Shown here: piece by piece, positions 1 to 10,127 of the stretch
Layout: each line of letters opens with the position of its first letter
Numbering within the stretch: position 1 is the first letter of the stretch
Program-made: the position numbers and the translations under genes
From: Candidula unifasciata
Taxonomy: Eukaryota > Mollusca > Gastropoda > Stylommatophora > Geomitridae
DNA length: 64,000 bases
Direction: 5' to 3'
Assembly: GCA_905116865.2 (NCBI GenBank)
Contig: CAJHNH020008564.1
Coordinates: 241,773 to 305,772, forward strand
Notes under the pieces: generated by a model
The model's database searches: none
What the model saw: the letters and a program-made list of their open reading frames with translations, nothing else
What the model was told of the DNA's origin: nothing

Positions 1-430
1 AATGGATTTTTGTGATTATTAAAAGAATTCAAACACTTAGTTATGTGTAGAAAGTCAAGATTTTTGGGACATTAGAGGAGATGTAAATTTGAAAGCTAAG
101 TGACAACTGGTAAACACGTTTGTACTGACATAGGCTGCTGGAAGCCTAAACAAGTGAGTGGGCGTGGTCACATCAAATGGCAAATAATACATCGCAGCCA
201 GATCAAAGATAGACAGCTTCAAAAGGCGGAGAAGGTGCTAAGAAACACACAGCAAAATATTATAACCATTCCATTGTTTCTGCATCCTAGAAGCACAAAG
301 TTGTTGATTGCTAATGTATTCCTCATCATCATCATTTGTATGTATATATATATATATATATATGTATTTTTTCATTTTTAAAAAATAGTTAAACGGTTTA
401 ATTTCTTATTTACTTTTCCTCTTTGGGGTT
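1..430. other. unassigned non-coding sequence
   Basis: I recognise nothing here apart from a short (TA)n run near 343-362. The 93-codon open frame from 100 has no recognisable domain. It probably belongs to the intron upstream of the first DCAF15 exon in the window. Confidence 0.4.
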
Positions 431-560
431 GGATTGAAAAATAAAATGCCCTGGGTCCCTAAGTTGACCCAGCCTTAAAATATGGATGGAAGAGGTTGTG
501 GAAACTAGAGGGCCAGTGTGCCGTTGACCACATCTAATACTGATTGGTCCCTAAAAATAT
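430..560 (+). repeat. SINE family A, body fragment
   Basis: It carries the diagnostic body of the recurring tRNA-derived SINE: a GACCCAGCCT block, then a GTTGACCACATC block, then ATTGGTCC...AAAATAT. The tRNA-like head and the tail are missing. Confidence 0.6.
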
Positions 561-589
561 GCCATGGGTTCCTCATACCGTCATCATCA

Positions 590-930
590 TCATGTAGCAG
601 GTCCTTTGCAGATTGTCATTCTCATCATGGTTTGCCTGAAAGAAACTCGGTCTCTCGCCAGCTCTCCCGCCTCATGCACTTTCGTACTAAAGGAGTCACT
701 TATATCCTGTGCCCATCTTCGTTTTGGTTGGCCCCTGCCCCTCCCTCCGGGTACCATGCCTTCTGCTATAATTTTTTCCAATCCGTTGTGGCGCTTGATA
801 TGACCAAAATATTTCAGCTTCCGAGACAGGGTGCCGTTTATTAGCTAATCTTCCTTGATGTTCAGATCTTTCAAGATGTCAGTATTTCTCCTCTTTTTCG
901 TCCAAGACAATCTGAGAATTTCTTTAGAGC
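590..930 (-). pseudogene. LINE reverse transcriptase C-terminal scrap
   Basis: On the minus strand the frame reads a typical LINE post-RT tail: a KYFGHI-like block, then GRGRGQPKRRW, then an EAGELARDR block and RQTMMR. This Arg-rich segment followed by a W...D and a 'LARDR' motif is characteristic of the end of the polyprotein of several animal LINE clades. The upstream part has stops, so this is a dead 3' end. It lies upstream of DCAF15 exon 1723-1886 and opposite to it. Confidence 0.65.
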
Positions 931-1074
931 GGTGACAAAGTTTACTGTTGTAGTACAGTTGGGTCATACCAGCATTTGGAAAAATGTCTAGTTACTTTAT
1001 CTACAGATTGATATAGTTTAATATATCCGTGATTGCTGTTTTCATTGTATTTTATTGAATGTATGGGAGTTTCC

Positions 1075-1310
1075 GTCGTGAAGTGGTCAAGGCGGTTGCC
1101 TTGTGGTCTGAAGGTAATGGGTTCATTTCATGGCTGCGTCATGAGTGCAGTTTCAATGGAGATTCCTTTGGATCATCACCATAGCTATTGAGTTATTGCT
1201 TTATGTGATGCTGTCGGCAGGCAGCTAGCCGTTCTGTATAGAGGGACCAAGCCTTGCAGTAAAAAACTTGGTGCAGTAAACTTGACCCTCTTACCTCTAA
1301 CCTATAGGGG
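1075..1310 (+). repeat. SINE family C (tRNA-derived)
   Basis: The head resembles a tRNA-Leu-type A box (AGTGGTCAAGGC) followed at the right spacing by a B-box-like GGGTTCATTTC. The body contains GCTAGCCGTTCTG. A second, inverted and diverged copy with the same body is at 21055-21215. Confidence 0.55.
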
Positions 1311-1722
1311 ATTTATTAGTGTTTTTTTTTAATTTTTTTTAATGAACAATTATTTGATAGAGAAAAGTCGATGAAAACTACACATGGATTAGAAAGTGTA
1401 AATCAGTAAGAGTTCAGTATGTTATACGGATACACAAGCTTTTACAGTAAGTCACAGCTTACAAATTGATTAGAAAAAGAGCAAATGGAAGGCAGGCTAA
1501 TAGGGCATTGATGGTTTAATAAAATAGTTTAACAGGATTAAACAAAAACACACAATTCTGAACTGAAACTCTGGGGAGTTGTTTCCATTGAGAATGTAAT
1601 GCACATGTTTGTTTTTATTGGTTTCATTCATATACATTTATGACAGCAGTATGTTAAACAAACAGCATCAGAATTACCACTTATTTTGTAACGTCAAGAT
1701 TAAATTTTTTGGCCCCACACAG

Positions 1723-1886
1723 TTGTGCCCAGTGTGCCATCCATACAGCAGTGCCTTCGTCACAGCTTCTGTGTGCACAGCAAATTTGAGCTGGCTCCAC
1801 CATTCCCTTTCTTTTCTCCACGGGTACAGCTACGGGTGGATGGTATAGCAGTTCTTAATACTGGAGATTCCATTGTGGCTTTACAG
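1723..1886 (+). CDS. DCAF15: DCAF15 internal exon (first in window)
   Basis: DCAF15 is a substrate receptor of the CUL4-DDB1 ubiquitin ligase, working with DDA1. This exon encodes CLRHSFCVHSKF and then a PFPFF...QLR stretch ending in NTGDSIVALQ. These match, in order, the human segment with CLRHGFMLHTKY, YPFPTFQPAFQLK and the LLNTSYSLVA strand. The acceptor is the CACACAG ending at 1722 after a pyrimidine-rich run, and the donor is CAG|GTAAGT at 1887. The exon enters in phase 1 and leaves in phase 0. An alternative acceptor (CATACAG, ending near 1750) would remove the first few codons. The segment corresponds to the human hairpin around residues 231-235 that contacts aryl-sulfonamide glues. 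Earlier exons, about 200 residues in human, are not in the window. Confidence 0.8.
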
Positions 1887-2014
1887 GTAAGTGACTTATG
1901 TATGGTGGAACTGCCTTCAACCTGCGTGTTACAGAGACGTGCAATTGTAACACTGTAAAAACATTGCATATGGTAGTGAATAACTAAAGAGGGTTTTAGT
2001 GTCATCTTACCTCT

Positions 2015-2300
2015 CTTCTTCTTCACGTTTACCGGCTGTAAACTCTAGCAGAAAGTTCTGGTTGTTCATCCATCTCTAGAATTTAGTCTTATTCTAGAAC
2101 CTGAGTTTTTGCCTGCACATCTGTTTCACAAATCTGACTTTTTTTGTATGCAGATTGTTGGCTCATTGCCTCTCTGGTAGATGCCCTCTGACTTTGAAGG
2201 AAGCACCTAGTTAGTAGACTCTTATGACATGTTTGTTGAAGAGGCAGTGGGTCTATTCATGTTTCCCCCACAATAGGGTGCAGAACCTGTACAAGAAATA
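2015..2300 (-). repeat. SINE family B, near full length
   Basis: Family B is defined by a (GAA)n 3' tail, a TTTACAGC(T/C)GGTGAACG block, an ACTCAGGTTCTGG block, a GGCAAGGAACCAACAGTCTG block and a terminal GTGTGGGTTCCGGGGCCCC block. This copy is inverted, so its tail reads CTTCTTCTTCACG on the + strand. It lies in the intron after exon 1723-1886. Confidence 0.75.
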
Positions 2301-2459
2301 CCTCATAACAGGTAATCACAGTTCAAACCTCATAGTAAACGGGTCACACTATAGTAGCCCCGTTCCAATGCCAATAAAAACGACACAGAATGTCCATCCC
2401 TGTCTCATGAAAAAATGTCACAGACTGCAATTTTGGCAAAGCTAATAACATGTGCACAT

Positions 2460-2610
2460 ACCAGCAGAACAGTCCAACGCTAGAAATGCAGTTTATTGTG
2501 GATGGAAGCAGCAGTTCAGATCAGTAGTTGCACACACAGTTAGTAGCATGAGGCACCGTAAGTTTTTGTGTGCAACAGGCCACTTGTCATTTTCTGAATT
2601 TTACCTCATA
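2460..2610 (+). repeat. dispersed repeat, inverted relative to 39860-39975
   Basis: The complement of this stretch shares ATTCAGAAAATG, TGGCCTGTTGC, GGTGCC(T)TATG, TGTGCAACTACTGAT and AACTGCATTTCTAG in the same order with 39860-39975. The family is unknown to me. Confidence 0.5.
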
Positions 2611-2759
2611 AATTGAGGTAGTATAGCTGGTACCTTTCATTTTTTCCAAACAGTAGTGTTCAGCTGATACCATTTAAGTAAATGATATCCTGGAACATCA
2701 GATAATCACAGGGTTTGGTCTTCAGGTCAGAATGGAACAAAACCAGCCAGCTACTAGAG

Positions 2760-2948
2760 CTTACTTTATGTGTGCAGGCTACAAGGCAAGAGGCAGACCA
2801 AGAAAGACATGGGTGGATGGAGTTTAAACAAAAAAACAAGAAGAAAAAAAACTACAGAAACACAGTATAAGATTAACACAAGCTACACAACTGGCAAAAT
2901 GCAGGAAACTACATTTAACTCCTCTCTGCAACGCTTCACGGTATAAAC
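2760..2948 (+). pseudogene. LINE C-terminal scrap, split by a MITE
   Basis: The frame reads a basic GRPRKTW-like block (RGRPRKTWVDGV), then TQATQLAKCRKLH, then TPLCNASRYKP. This is the usual ending of an animal LINE polyprotein. A short MITE interrupts it at 2949. The LINE then resumes after 3163 and ends in a GAAGAAGAAG tail at about 3178-3188. An A-rich insertion near 2826-2850 also breaks the frame. Confidence 0.65.
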
Positions 2949-3155
2949 CAGTGTTTCCCACACTTTTCTTAGTCGCTGTGCCTTTTTTCAACAAAAATTG
3001 TCCACAGCACCCTAACTTAAGTAAAAGTATGACTATTCGTATGGAGAGATTAAAAAAAAACAAAAAAACTTGTGAATCTTCAAGTATTTTGCGGCGCCCC
3101 TGTGAAGGGGTCGCGGCTACCCGGGGCACCACGGAGCAGAGTTTGGGAATCACTG
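2949..3155. mobile_element. hAT-like MITE with target duplication
   Basis: The 207-bp element has imperfect terminal inverted repeats. The left end is CAGTGTTTCCCACACT, and the complement of the right end is CAGTGATTCCCAAACT. It is flanked by an 8-bp near-duplication, GTATAAAC on the left and GTATAAGC on the right. The CAGTG-type ends and 8-bp duplication are hallmarks of the hAT superfamily. No coding capacity is present, so it is non-autonomous. Confidence 0.8.
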
Positions 3156-3440
3156 GTATAAGCAGTAAGATAAAATAAGAAGAAGAAGTGTTCCATTGTG
3201 CTTTAGAGAGGCATGGGAATAGCACCCCATGATAACCAATTTAAAGACCAATTAAGGCCAGGGTGGACGTTCCTAATCTCCCTGGCGCACAGTCTGGGGG
3301 AGTATTGTAGAAACCATGCCTTATCCATACAGCATGATTCCTATCTCTGCCTGCATTGTTTGCTCCAAAGGAAAGGTAATGATATAGTATAGTTGAAAAT
3401 TTAAATCTGTTCATTTGTCTAAGCAGATTCATTCATATAC

Positions 3441-4272
3441 ATAGGTTTGCATCCTTGAGAACATTAAGTGAAGAGAGGAGTGGGCCAAAGTGCCACCTGA
3501 ACAGTCAGACTTGTGTCGAGTCATAATCACGCTGAGCCGGGAATGCAGAGACTGGCCAGCAGGTGCCACAGAGGTGGAAATTCAGCAATTAATTCAAGAT
3601 AATGCTTGCTCAGAGGATTTGATCATTTACACAGAGAGTTCAGTGTCAAGAGGCAAAAGAAGTGCTTGGGGCTTCTTAGCAAAAGTTAATGGTCAACGTT
3701 TGGTGCAGAAGAGCCTAACATATGATACCACAACATCCAGCTTAAGAATGAAGGTGGAGGCGGTCACTGCAGCTTTCCGCTGGCTAGAGAACACGACACG
3801 CACACACACATCGTGATTGTAACTGATTCAGAAAGCATGCTGAGGAAGATCAGAACAGGTATGCTTCGTACAGAGTGGCATGCTTTGCTGTGGAGGACAT
3901 GGGTGAGGAGTATTGTCTGGATTTTTACACCGGGCCACGCTGGTGTGTTGGGAAATGAACAGGCGGGGAGACTGGCTGGCTCAGCACAACTTGGTGGAAT
4001 ACTGATACATGATAAGGCAGACGTGGTTAGTGCCTTGTGGGAGAGCGTGTACAGTTTGGAGGAGCAGATGTATCACCACAGTCTGGTGAGATTGATGCAG
4101 CGGGCAGTGACGAGAGGTTCTGGCCGTTGCTCAAGGCTCAGAGGAAAGGCAAGACAGACGTTTAATCAGAATGCTACTAGCACCATTAGTTTCGGAACTC
4201 TTCGCTGGCTGCTGAAGATGGGGACGGAGCACTTATAGGAATGCCCCGAGTGCTGTGATGTCGGTTCTTGAA
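3441..4272 (+). pseudogene. RNase H element (LINE-derived), copy 1
   Basis: Two abutting frames encode an RNase H domain and its C-terminal tail, as found after the RT in RNase H-bearing (I-like) LINEs. Visible pieces are LIIYTESSVSRG (catalytic YTDGS changed to YTESS), KVEAVTAAFRWL, VTDSESML, then WIFTPGHAGVLGNEQAGRLA (the usual AD changed to AG). The tail ends in a GTEHL..ECPECC motif. A frameshift with a stop follows a short CA run at about 3800, and a stop interrupts the tail near 4238. No RT or endonuclease is attached. The left border is at the same element position as the copy at 61589. RNase H would degrade RNA in the RNA:DNA hybrid during integration; this copy is dead. Confidence 0.75.
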
Positions 4273-4659
4273 TCAAATCAATCATTCATTCAAATACAGA
4301 GCCTTCGCAAATAATTTTTATAGAAGCTCTTCACAATCTGACACTGTAATGCATAATGGGGAAAACAGAAATATGAAGAAGAAAAGAAGTTATTAAATTG
4401 CAGTGGGTTAAGGATTTCTGTTCCCTTGTTGTGAAAGCTGAATCAGTTCAATTGCCGAAGATTTGTAAGCTGTGAAATCATGAGTTCTTGGTAGCTTGAA
4501 GAAGTTTGCCATTGCTTTCCTTCTTGGCAGTAACCATACTGTTTGGGTGACCGCAGCCATTGTCACTACTGTGTGATCCTCTACCTACCACCGGGAAGCT
4601 TGAGACCATGTCTAGCAACTGTTTGGCATCTGCTTTCAACCTCAGTACAACACAGGCAG

Positions 4660-4910
4660 CCATTATCTTCATCCTGTAACACTGCATGTCGTTGGGTTTC
4701 CAGTTTCTCTTGACTGTCTGATCAGCTCTCTCCACCATAGGAGGTCAGTTGCAATGGACCTCATGGTTGCATGCCTGAGGCCTGTCCAGTCAGTCAGGTT
4801 CTGTAACCAGGTCTTTCTTGGTCTGCCTCTTCTCTTTTCCTCTACTGAACCCTGCAGTGTTGTTTTTGAGAGGCCGTTAGATCTTATTAATGTCCATATC
4901 ATTGCATTTT
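4660..4910 (-). pseudogene. LINE C-terminal scrap
   Basis: The minus-strand frame contains LQGSVEEKRRGRPRKTW followed by a D-W-T-G motif (LTDWTGLRHA) and an RELIRQ block. This is the standard C-terminal tail of CR1/L2/RTE-like polyproteins. Nothing upstream of it in this orientation is intact. Confidence 0.7.
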
Positions 4911-4984
4911 CGCCTTCACACTGTAGTTAAAAGAGGTTCATAGTTGCCAATGCGGTGTATAATTTTAACACCTAAGTCGAATCG

Positions 4985-5100
4985 GTAAAACAGATGTGCA
5001 CACAACACTCAGGTTCTTGAACAATACAAAATTTCAGACGTGGAGGAACAATCACAACTTTCCGCTGAAGTTTACAGCCAGTAAAAACGAAGAAGAAAAG
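4985..5100 (+). repeat. SINE family B, 3' fragment with (GAA)n tail
   Basis: It contains ACACTCAGGTTCTTG, then CAATCACAACTTTCCGC, then GTTTACAGCCAG, ending in ACGAAGAAGAAAAG. These are the 3' half and tail of family B. Confidence 0.65.
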
Positions 5101-5429
5101 AGATTTCTTCATTCTTATAAATTATTTAAATACTTTTTTAAGCCCTGTCCATTAGATTAATGGTTTCCTAATTTTGATATATAACTGGAGATGTTTTCTT
5201 TATTCATATACATTAACATTAGTTCAGTAGTATATTGAATCTTATAAATTAATTCATGGTTTCTTCCATCTTATATATTAATTAACTGTATTATCAGTTT
5301 TATTTGTCATTAAAATAGTTTTCTTAATATGTATACATTAGTTGAATGTTTTTTTTAATCCTATATATTAGTTAAAAATTGTTTCTTTGATCTGATGTAT
5401 TAGTTTACTAGTTTCTTCATTCTCCACAG
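5100..5429. other. AT-rich intron end of DCAF15
   Basis: This is AT-rich intronic sequence with diverged direct repeats of a TTAGTT/TTTCTT type. It ends in the acceptor TTCTCCACAG at 5429. Confidence 0.5.
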
Positions 5430-6149
5430 ATTGATACACAACTTCCACTAAATAGCTTTGATACAGAGGGACGATTGGCCATGGAGCGGGAAGAATTCCA
5501 GTCCAAGGCTGACCTTGAGAAGGTCATTCTTGGATCAGACCTGTCCATCTTTGGAACAGTTAGCACATATTTCACCGAACAGGAGGAACCAGCTCAAGAC
5601 ATCAGCCCCAAACACAGGAACAGTTCAGATTCACCTCTTCCGCTGAAGGAGGAAGAGGAGAATTTTTATTCCGCAGACATTTCAGAACTTAGTGACACAG
5701 ATCAAAGTGAATCCAAATCAACAAAGTCCAGCTGTGATAAATCCAGAACAGCATGTGAAAAGTGTGTCCACGGGATCAGTGGGAGCAACACTCGTCCGGG
5801 CTCCAACTGCGGTTGTTCCACTGTTAACAGCCATAGACCAGCATTAAGAGCCAAAAACATGGGTAACAGTAACAACGAAGCTGCCCCACCTGTTAAAATT
5901 GGAACCAGCCATTTTCTGACTAGTCACGAATGTCTTTCTCCCAAATCTCCAAAGTCTCCAAAAAGCTCAGGGTTTTCAGATTCTGCCAACAGAGTGTCGC
6001 TGGTTTTCGGACAAGCAGTTGGTCAAACGAACCCTGGATTAAGCCATAGCATTGTCTCCAGTGTGGTCACCAGTAGCCAGTCGTGTGAGCGTCCAGTGGA
6101 GCTTGCCCAACTTCCAGATATCATGTCTCCTCCACCACCTGTTGTTCAG
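5430..6149 (+). CDS. DCAF15: DCAF15 long internal exon (disordered linker)
   Basis: The 720-nt exon is flanked by TTCTCCACAG| and CAG|GTGAGT and is in phase 0 at both ends, giving 240 open codons. It starts IDTQLPLNSFDTEG, passes through an acidic segment and then a Ser/Pro-rich stretch (SPKSPKSPKSSGF; PPPPVVQ). In human DCAF15 the N- and C-terminal halves are separated by a poorly conserved, disordered, Ser/Pro/Glu-rich insert. Position, composition and phase fit that linker. Sequence alone would not identify it; the neighbouring exons do. The repeated SPK motifs look like proline-directed phosphorylation sites, which is an inference. Confidence 0.75.
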
Positions 6150-6394
6150 GTGAGTTCATTTGACTCTTAACAAGTGCAGTTTTTACATAGATCCCGGGGG
6201 ATCGTTGCCGGAGCTACAGATTCATGTGGGTTAATCCCAGTTGTGAAGAGAGACTGAGCCATATGGTATCAAACTTCATGCAGTGATGTTAACTTTGATG
6301 TTAAAAGGAATCTCATGCTGGTTACTGCAAAATGGAGTAAACAGTTTTAGGCCACATAAATGAGGTTATGTAAAATGCGTAAACTCATGTGTTG

Positions 6395-6668
6395 CCAGGA
6401 ATCACCATGGTGGAGCTGCTAGGTGCTCGCCTGCACATTAGAAGGTCGTGGGTTCGCACCCTGGCGTAGCTGGACTTTTTTTTCAAAAATGACCTTGGCT
6501 CTCAAGTCGACCCAGCCTTGAGTGGGTACCGGGTGCAGTCCCGGGTAGTAAAGGCAGCCAGCGTGATGCTGACCACATCACCCATCTTGTGCAGATTGGT
6601 CTATAAAATATAGGTCTAGCCCTAGACGCCTAAAGGCGTGGAAAAGGGTGATTAAATACTTACATGTG
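6395..6668 (+). repeat. SINE family A, full length
   Basis: It has a tRNA-like head with A-box-like GGTGGAGCTGCTAGG and a good B box, GGGTTCGCACCC. Then come the body blocks GTCGACCCAGCCT, GGGTACCGGGTGCAGTCC, GATGCTGACCACATCACCCAT and ATTGGTCTATAAAATATAGG, and the tail GGCGTGGAAAAGGG ending in ACTTAC. It lies in the intron after exon 5430-6149. Confidence 0.85.
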
Positions 6669-6694
6669 TTGCCGGGGCCAATAAGGGAAGCAAT

Positions 6695-6870
6695 TAATAG
6701 TAAAATTTGCTCTCAGGCTGACCCAGCCTAAAATGGGTGCCAGGTACTATACTGGGAAGTTAAGGTGGGTGGCATAATGTTGACCACATCACCCATTGAC
6801 TGCCCGATTGGCCTTTAAAAATATAGGCTTAGTGCTGCCCCTGAATGCACCAAGGGTGAGGAAGGGGTTT
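6695..6870 (+). repeat. SINE family A, headless copy
   Basis: It has the same body as the copy just upstream (GCTGACCCAGCCTA, GTTGACCACATCACCCATTG, ATTGGCC...AAATATAGG), without the tRNA-like head. The two copies are in tandem orientation about 30 bp apart. Confidence 0.75.
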
Positions 6871-7099
6871 GTAGACGCAATAGAAAAAATTCCCTACCTA
6901 GTGCAATAAAGTCAATGTTGCATTTTAAGCACCTTTTTTTTCTTCTTTTAAAAGTCAACTCTTGACAAACAGTAGCCACATCTCCATGTTCTTGAGGAAA
7001 TAACAGCGTAAATTGTAATATTATGTTCACTTGTAGACTAGAAACCTAGCCACTAGATATTGTGTGCAAGAGAACAATTAGGAGGCACAGATAGATAGA

Positions 7100-7310
7100 T
7101 CATTACGGTCTGAGGAGATGGCACTGCGACGAGTTACCAGGGGATCTGGCAGACACTCAACACTAAGGGGAAGGGTGGGACGGATGGATATACAGTCAGA
7201 CAGTTACTGGTGCCGTCAGAATTGGAACTCTTTGCTTGTTGCTGAAGATGGGGACGGAGTGTTTATGCGAGTGTCCCAATTGCTACGATGTCGATTCCTA
7301 ATTAAAAATT
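7100..7310 (+). pseudogene. RNase H LINE 3' fragment
   Basis: The frame reads RRVTRGSGRHSTLRGRVGR, matching the QRAVTRGSGRCSRLRGKAR tail of the element at 3441-4272. The final W-L-L-K-M-G-T-E-H-type segment follows in a shifted frame (GCTGAAGATGGGGACGGAG). Only the last ~200 bp of the element is present. Confidence 0.7.
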
Positions 7311-7507
7311 CAACATTAGAAATATGTTAACATCTCTGCAGGATGCAGTTTTCCTGAATGCAAGAGCTCTCTAGGCATCAGTGTTGGAGCTCAGTCTCAG
7401 CTGGGTAGTCATGCATTAAAAATTCATTTATTATATTCATCATTAAGATGGTTATATTGTTGATTATGAGTTCCCTGGAAGACAGTGTTTTAACTCTTGC
7501 TCTGGTG

Positions 7508-7775
7508 TTCAGTTGGAGTCGCCTTGGTGTAGCAGCTAGATACTTGCCTGCAGATTGGGAGATTGCGGGTTCGGGTTCTGACGGAGCCGGACTTTAAAAA
7601 AAAAATTATCTTAGCACTCAGTCTTGAGTGGTTACCAGGTACAGTCCTGGGAAGTAAAGGCGGCCAGTGTGGTGCTGACAACATCACCCACCAAGTGCCA
7701 GTTGGTCTATAAAATGTAGGTCTAGCTCTATAGGCCAAGTACGCCTAAAGGCGAGGAAAAGAGTCCATTACTTTA
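7508..7775 (+). repeat. SINE family A whose tail seeds a minisatellite
   Basis: The head, with GGTGTAGCAGCTAG and GCGGGTTCGGGTTC, and the body blocks are complete. The tail GGCGAGGAAAAGAGTCCATT runs without a break into the 36-bp array that follows. The array's first unit is therefore the SINE 3' end itself. Confidence 0.85.
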
Positions 7776-8697
7776 CTTACTGATGAGCGGGGAAAAGAGT
7801 CCATTACTTTACTTACTGATGAGCGGGGAAAAGAGTCCATTACTTTACTTACTGATGAGCGGGGAAAAGAGTCCATTACTTTACTTACTGATGAGCGGGG
7901 AAAAGAGTCCATTACTTTACTTACTGATGAGCGGGGAAAAGAGTCCATTACTTTACTTACTGATGAGCGGGGAAGAGTCCATTACTTTACTTACTGATGA
8001 GCGGGGAAAAGAGTCCATTACTTTACTTACTGATGAGCGGGGAAAAGAGTACATTACTTTACTTACTGATGAGCGGGGAAAAGAGTCCATTACTTTACTT
8101 ACTGATGAGCGGGGAAAAGAGTCCATTACTTTACTTACTGATGAGCGGGGAAAAGAGTCCATTACTTTACTTACTGATGAGCGGGAAAAGAGTCCATTAC
8201 TTTACTTACTGATGAGCGGGGAAAAGAGTCCATTACTTTACTTACTGATGAGCGGGGAAAAGAGTCCATTACTTTACTTACTGATGAGCGGGGAAAAGAG
8301 TCCATTACTTTACTTACTGGTGAGCGGGGAAAAGAGTCCATTACTTTACTTACTGATGAGCGGGGAAAAGAGTCCATTACTTTACTTACTGATGAGCGGG
8401 GAAAAGAGTCCATTACTTTACTTACTGATGAGCGGGGAAAAGAGTCCATTACTTTACTTACTGATGAGCGGGGAAAAGAGTCCATTACTTTACTTACTGA
8501 TGAGCGGGAAAAGAGTCCATTACTTTACTTACTGATGAGCGGGGAAAAGAGTCCATTACTTTACTTACCGATGAGCGGGGAAAAGAGTCCATTACTTTAC
8601 TTACCGATGAGCGGGGAAAAGAGTCCATTACTTTACTTACTGATGAGCGGGGAAAAGAGTCCATTACTTTACTTACTGATGAGCGGGGAAAAGAGCC
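7752..8697. repeat. 36-bp minisatellite, about 26 units
   Basis: The unit is GATGAGCGGGGAAAAGAG followed by TCCATTACTTTACTTACT. Units are almost identical, with a few variants (CCGATGAGC, one-base deletions near 7974 and 8185, TGGTGAGC at 8320). Because 36 is a multiple of three, several frames on both strands stay open, giving spurious ORFs of 12-residue repeats (MSGEKSPLLYLL). These should not be annotated as genes. Confidence 0.95.
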
Positions 8698-8835
8698 ATT
8701 ATATATTAGAGTTAGATTTGTGTAGTCTTTTCCTCCTGCCTGATAAACTTCTGATGTATGTGTTGAAGGGGGAATCTGAGCACATATGGATATGTCCGGA
8801 GTGCTGTGAAGATAACCCAAGTCATAACTGTTAAC
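8697..8835 (+). pseudogene. RNase H LINE C-terminal end
   Basis: After the array ends, an open frame gives LPDKLLMYVLKGESEHIWICPECCEDN and a stop. The EH-x-W-x-CPECC signature is the end of the RNase H LINE tail (compare GTEHL-ECPECC at 4220-4255 and SEHLWICPG at 58770). Confidence 0.65.
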
Positions 8836-9134
8836 TCTGCTGTATTATTGAGCACCCCTTCCCTTGGCCAAGCTTAGAATCCAATGGGTTGTGTGCAGTA
8901 CCGGCACTGGACACGTCAGCAAAAAAGACATATTAAGAGTAACCAGGTCACAGTTTAGCACACACACCTTTTGACTGATTGAGATTTTGTTGGTAATGTT
9001 TCCTCCAATGGTTTTATGTATTTATTTGCCATCTGACTAACCCAGTACCCACAAGAATAACAAGATAGCTGGATGCATTTTTAACATTTTCTTTCCATAA
9101 TTAAAAATCATCCAAAGAAAGGAGGGATGCCACT

Positions 9135-9240
9135 TACAGTTCATGCTATGTGGTGTTGGTAGTTGTGTTTGTCCACAGCCTTCTGTCTCATGTACTGTTA
9201 ATCATTTCTGTTACACATGTCCTTCCATGGGATGATGCCA
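9135..9240 (-). pseudogene. LINE 3' end fragment
   Basis: It shares TGTGGTGTTGGTAGT, CCACAGCCTTCTGTCTC and TGTACTGT with the LINE tails at 30280-30440 and 61055-61120, so it is the same 3' region of one LINE family. The gap 8840-9135 holds nothing I recognise. Confidence 0.55.
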
Positions 9241-9304
9241 AACTAACATTTTCACTGTTAGCTCCATCCGGCTTCCTGTCAAGCTAATTAGTTTCCATAA
9301 TTCC

Positions 9305-9592
9305 CCAGTGTGGGTTCAGGAGCCCCATTTTGATGAAAAAATAATAGACCAGCTGCCTGCTTAACCAGCATGTCATACAAGGGGACTAATTAGGAGTGTG
9401 TCTTCAGAAGTCGAAACCCATCTGCCTGAGAGGTGAGAAACCAACAGCCTGCATACATGTAAGCCGGATCCTTAAAACAGATATGCGTGCAAAATCATGT
9501 TCTGGAACAAGAGTAAAATCCAGAATTGGACAAACAGTCAGAACCTTTGCCAGAGTTTATAGCTGGTGAGCGTTAAGAAGAAGAAGGTCTCC
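9305..9592 (+). repeat. SINE family B, full length
   Basis: It runs from GTGTGGGTTCAGGAGCCCC through CTGCCTGAGAGGTGAGAAACC and TTTATAGCTGGTGAGCG to a (GAA)n tail at 9580-9592. It is diverged. Confidence 0.75.
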
Positions 9593-9782
9593 ACAATCAT
9601 GTCTTAATCACTGTATGCTGACACCCTTCCCTGCCATGATGAAATGTCTCCATCTTTCCATGTCTCATTCTTTAGATATTTCCAGCTGTTAATGATCCAG
9701 TTTTTTCCTTCTCATAATATGGCCTCAGAATGATGAATGGTTTTTTCTAATATTTCTGAAACGTCTTCAGGCCTTAACCTAT

Positions 9783-10085
9783 TTCTTCTTCTTCTTCTTA
9801 GTGTTCACCAGCTGTAAACTTTGGCAAGAAATTCTGGTGGTTCGTCTATTCCTTGACTTTGTACTTGATCCACAACTTAAGTTTTGCATCTGTTTTTCAG
9901 ATCTAGCTTATTTGTTTGTAGATGCAGACTGTTGGTTCCTTGCCTCTCAGGCAGATGCATTTTGACTTTGAAGGAAACACCCCAAATTAGTCGCTGCCTA
10001 CAACCTGCTTCTAAGGGGGCAGTGGGTTTATTCTATTTTTTTTCTCCCAAAATGGGACCCCAGAACCCTCACACTTATCAGCCCA
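9783..10085 (-). repeat. SINE family B, full length, inverted
   Basis: It starts with the inverted tail TTCTTCTTCTTCTTAG, then GTTCACCAGCTGTAAAC, and continues to AAAATGGGACCCCAGAACCC. Together with the copies at 9305 and 10128 it forms alternating inverted repeats within 1 kb. Confidence 0.75.
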
Positions 10086-10127
10086 TTTCATAACACTAGC
10101 CACAGTCATCCTACAGATAGGCTTGAC

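Noticed and set aside
1075..1140. Possible tRNA-Leu gene
   Set aside because: Only the A and B boxes are tRNA-like; the acceptor and anticodon arms do not pair. The sequence continues into a SINE body shared with 21055-21215.
2824..3225. A 133-codon minus-strand frame
   Set aside because: It crosses the MITE and runs antisense to the LINE scrap. No domain is recognisable.
7752..8835. Open frames of up to 250 codons encoding 12-residue repeats
   Set aside because: The frame is open only because the unit is 36 bp without stops. The same happens on both strands, there is no start context or splice support, and the array clearly derives from a SINE tail.
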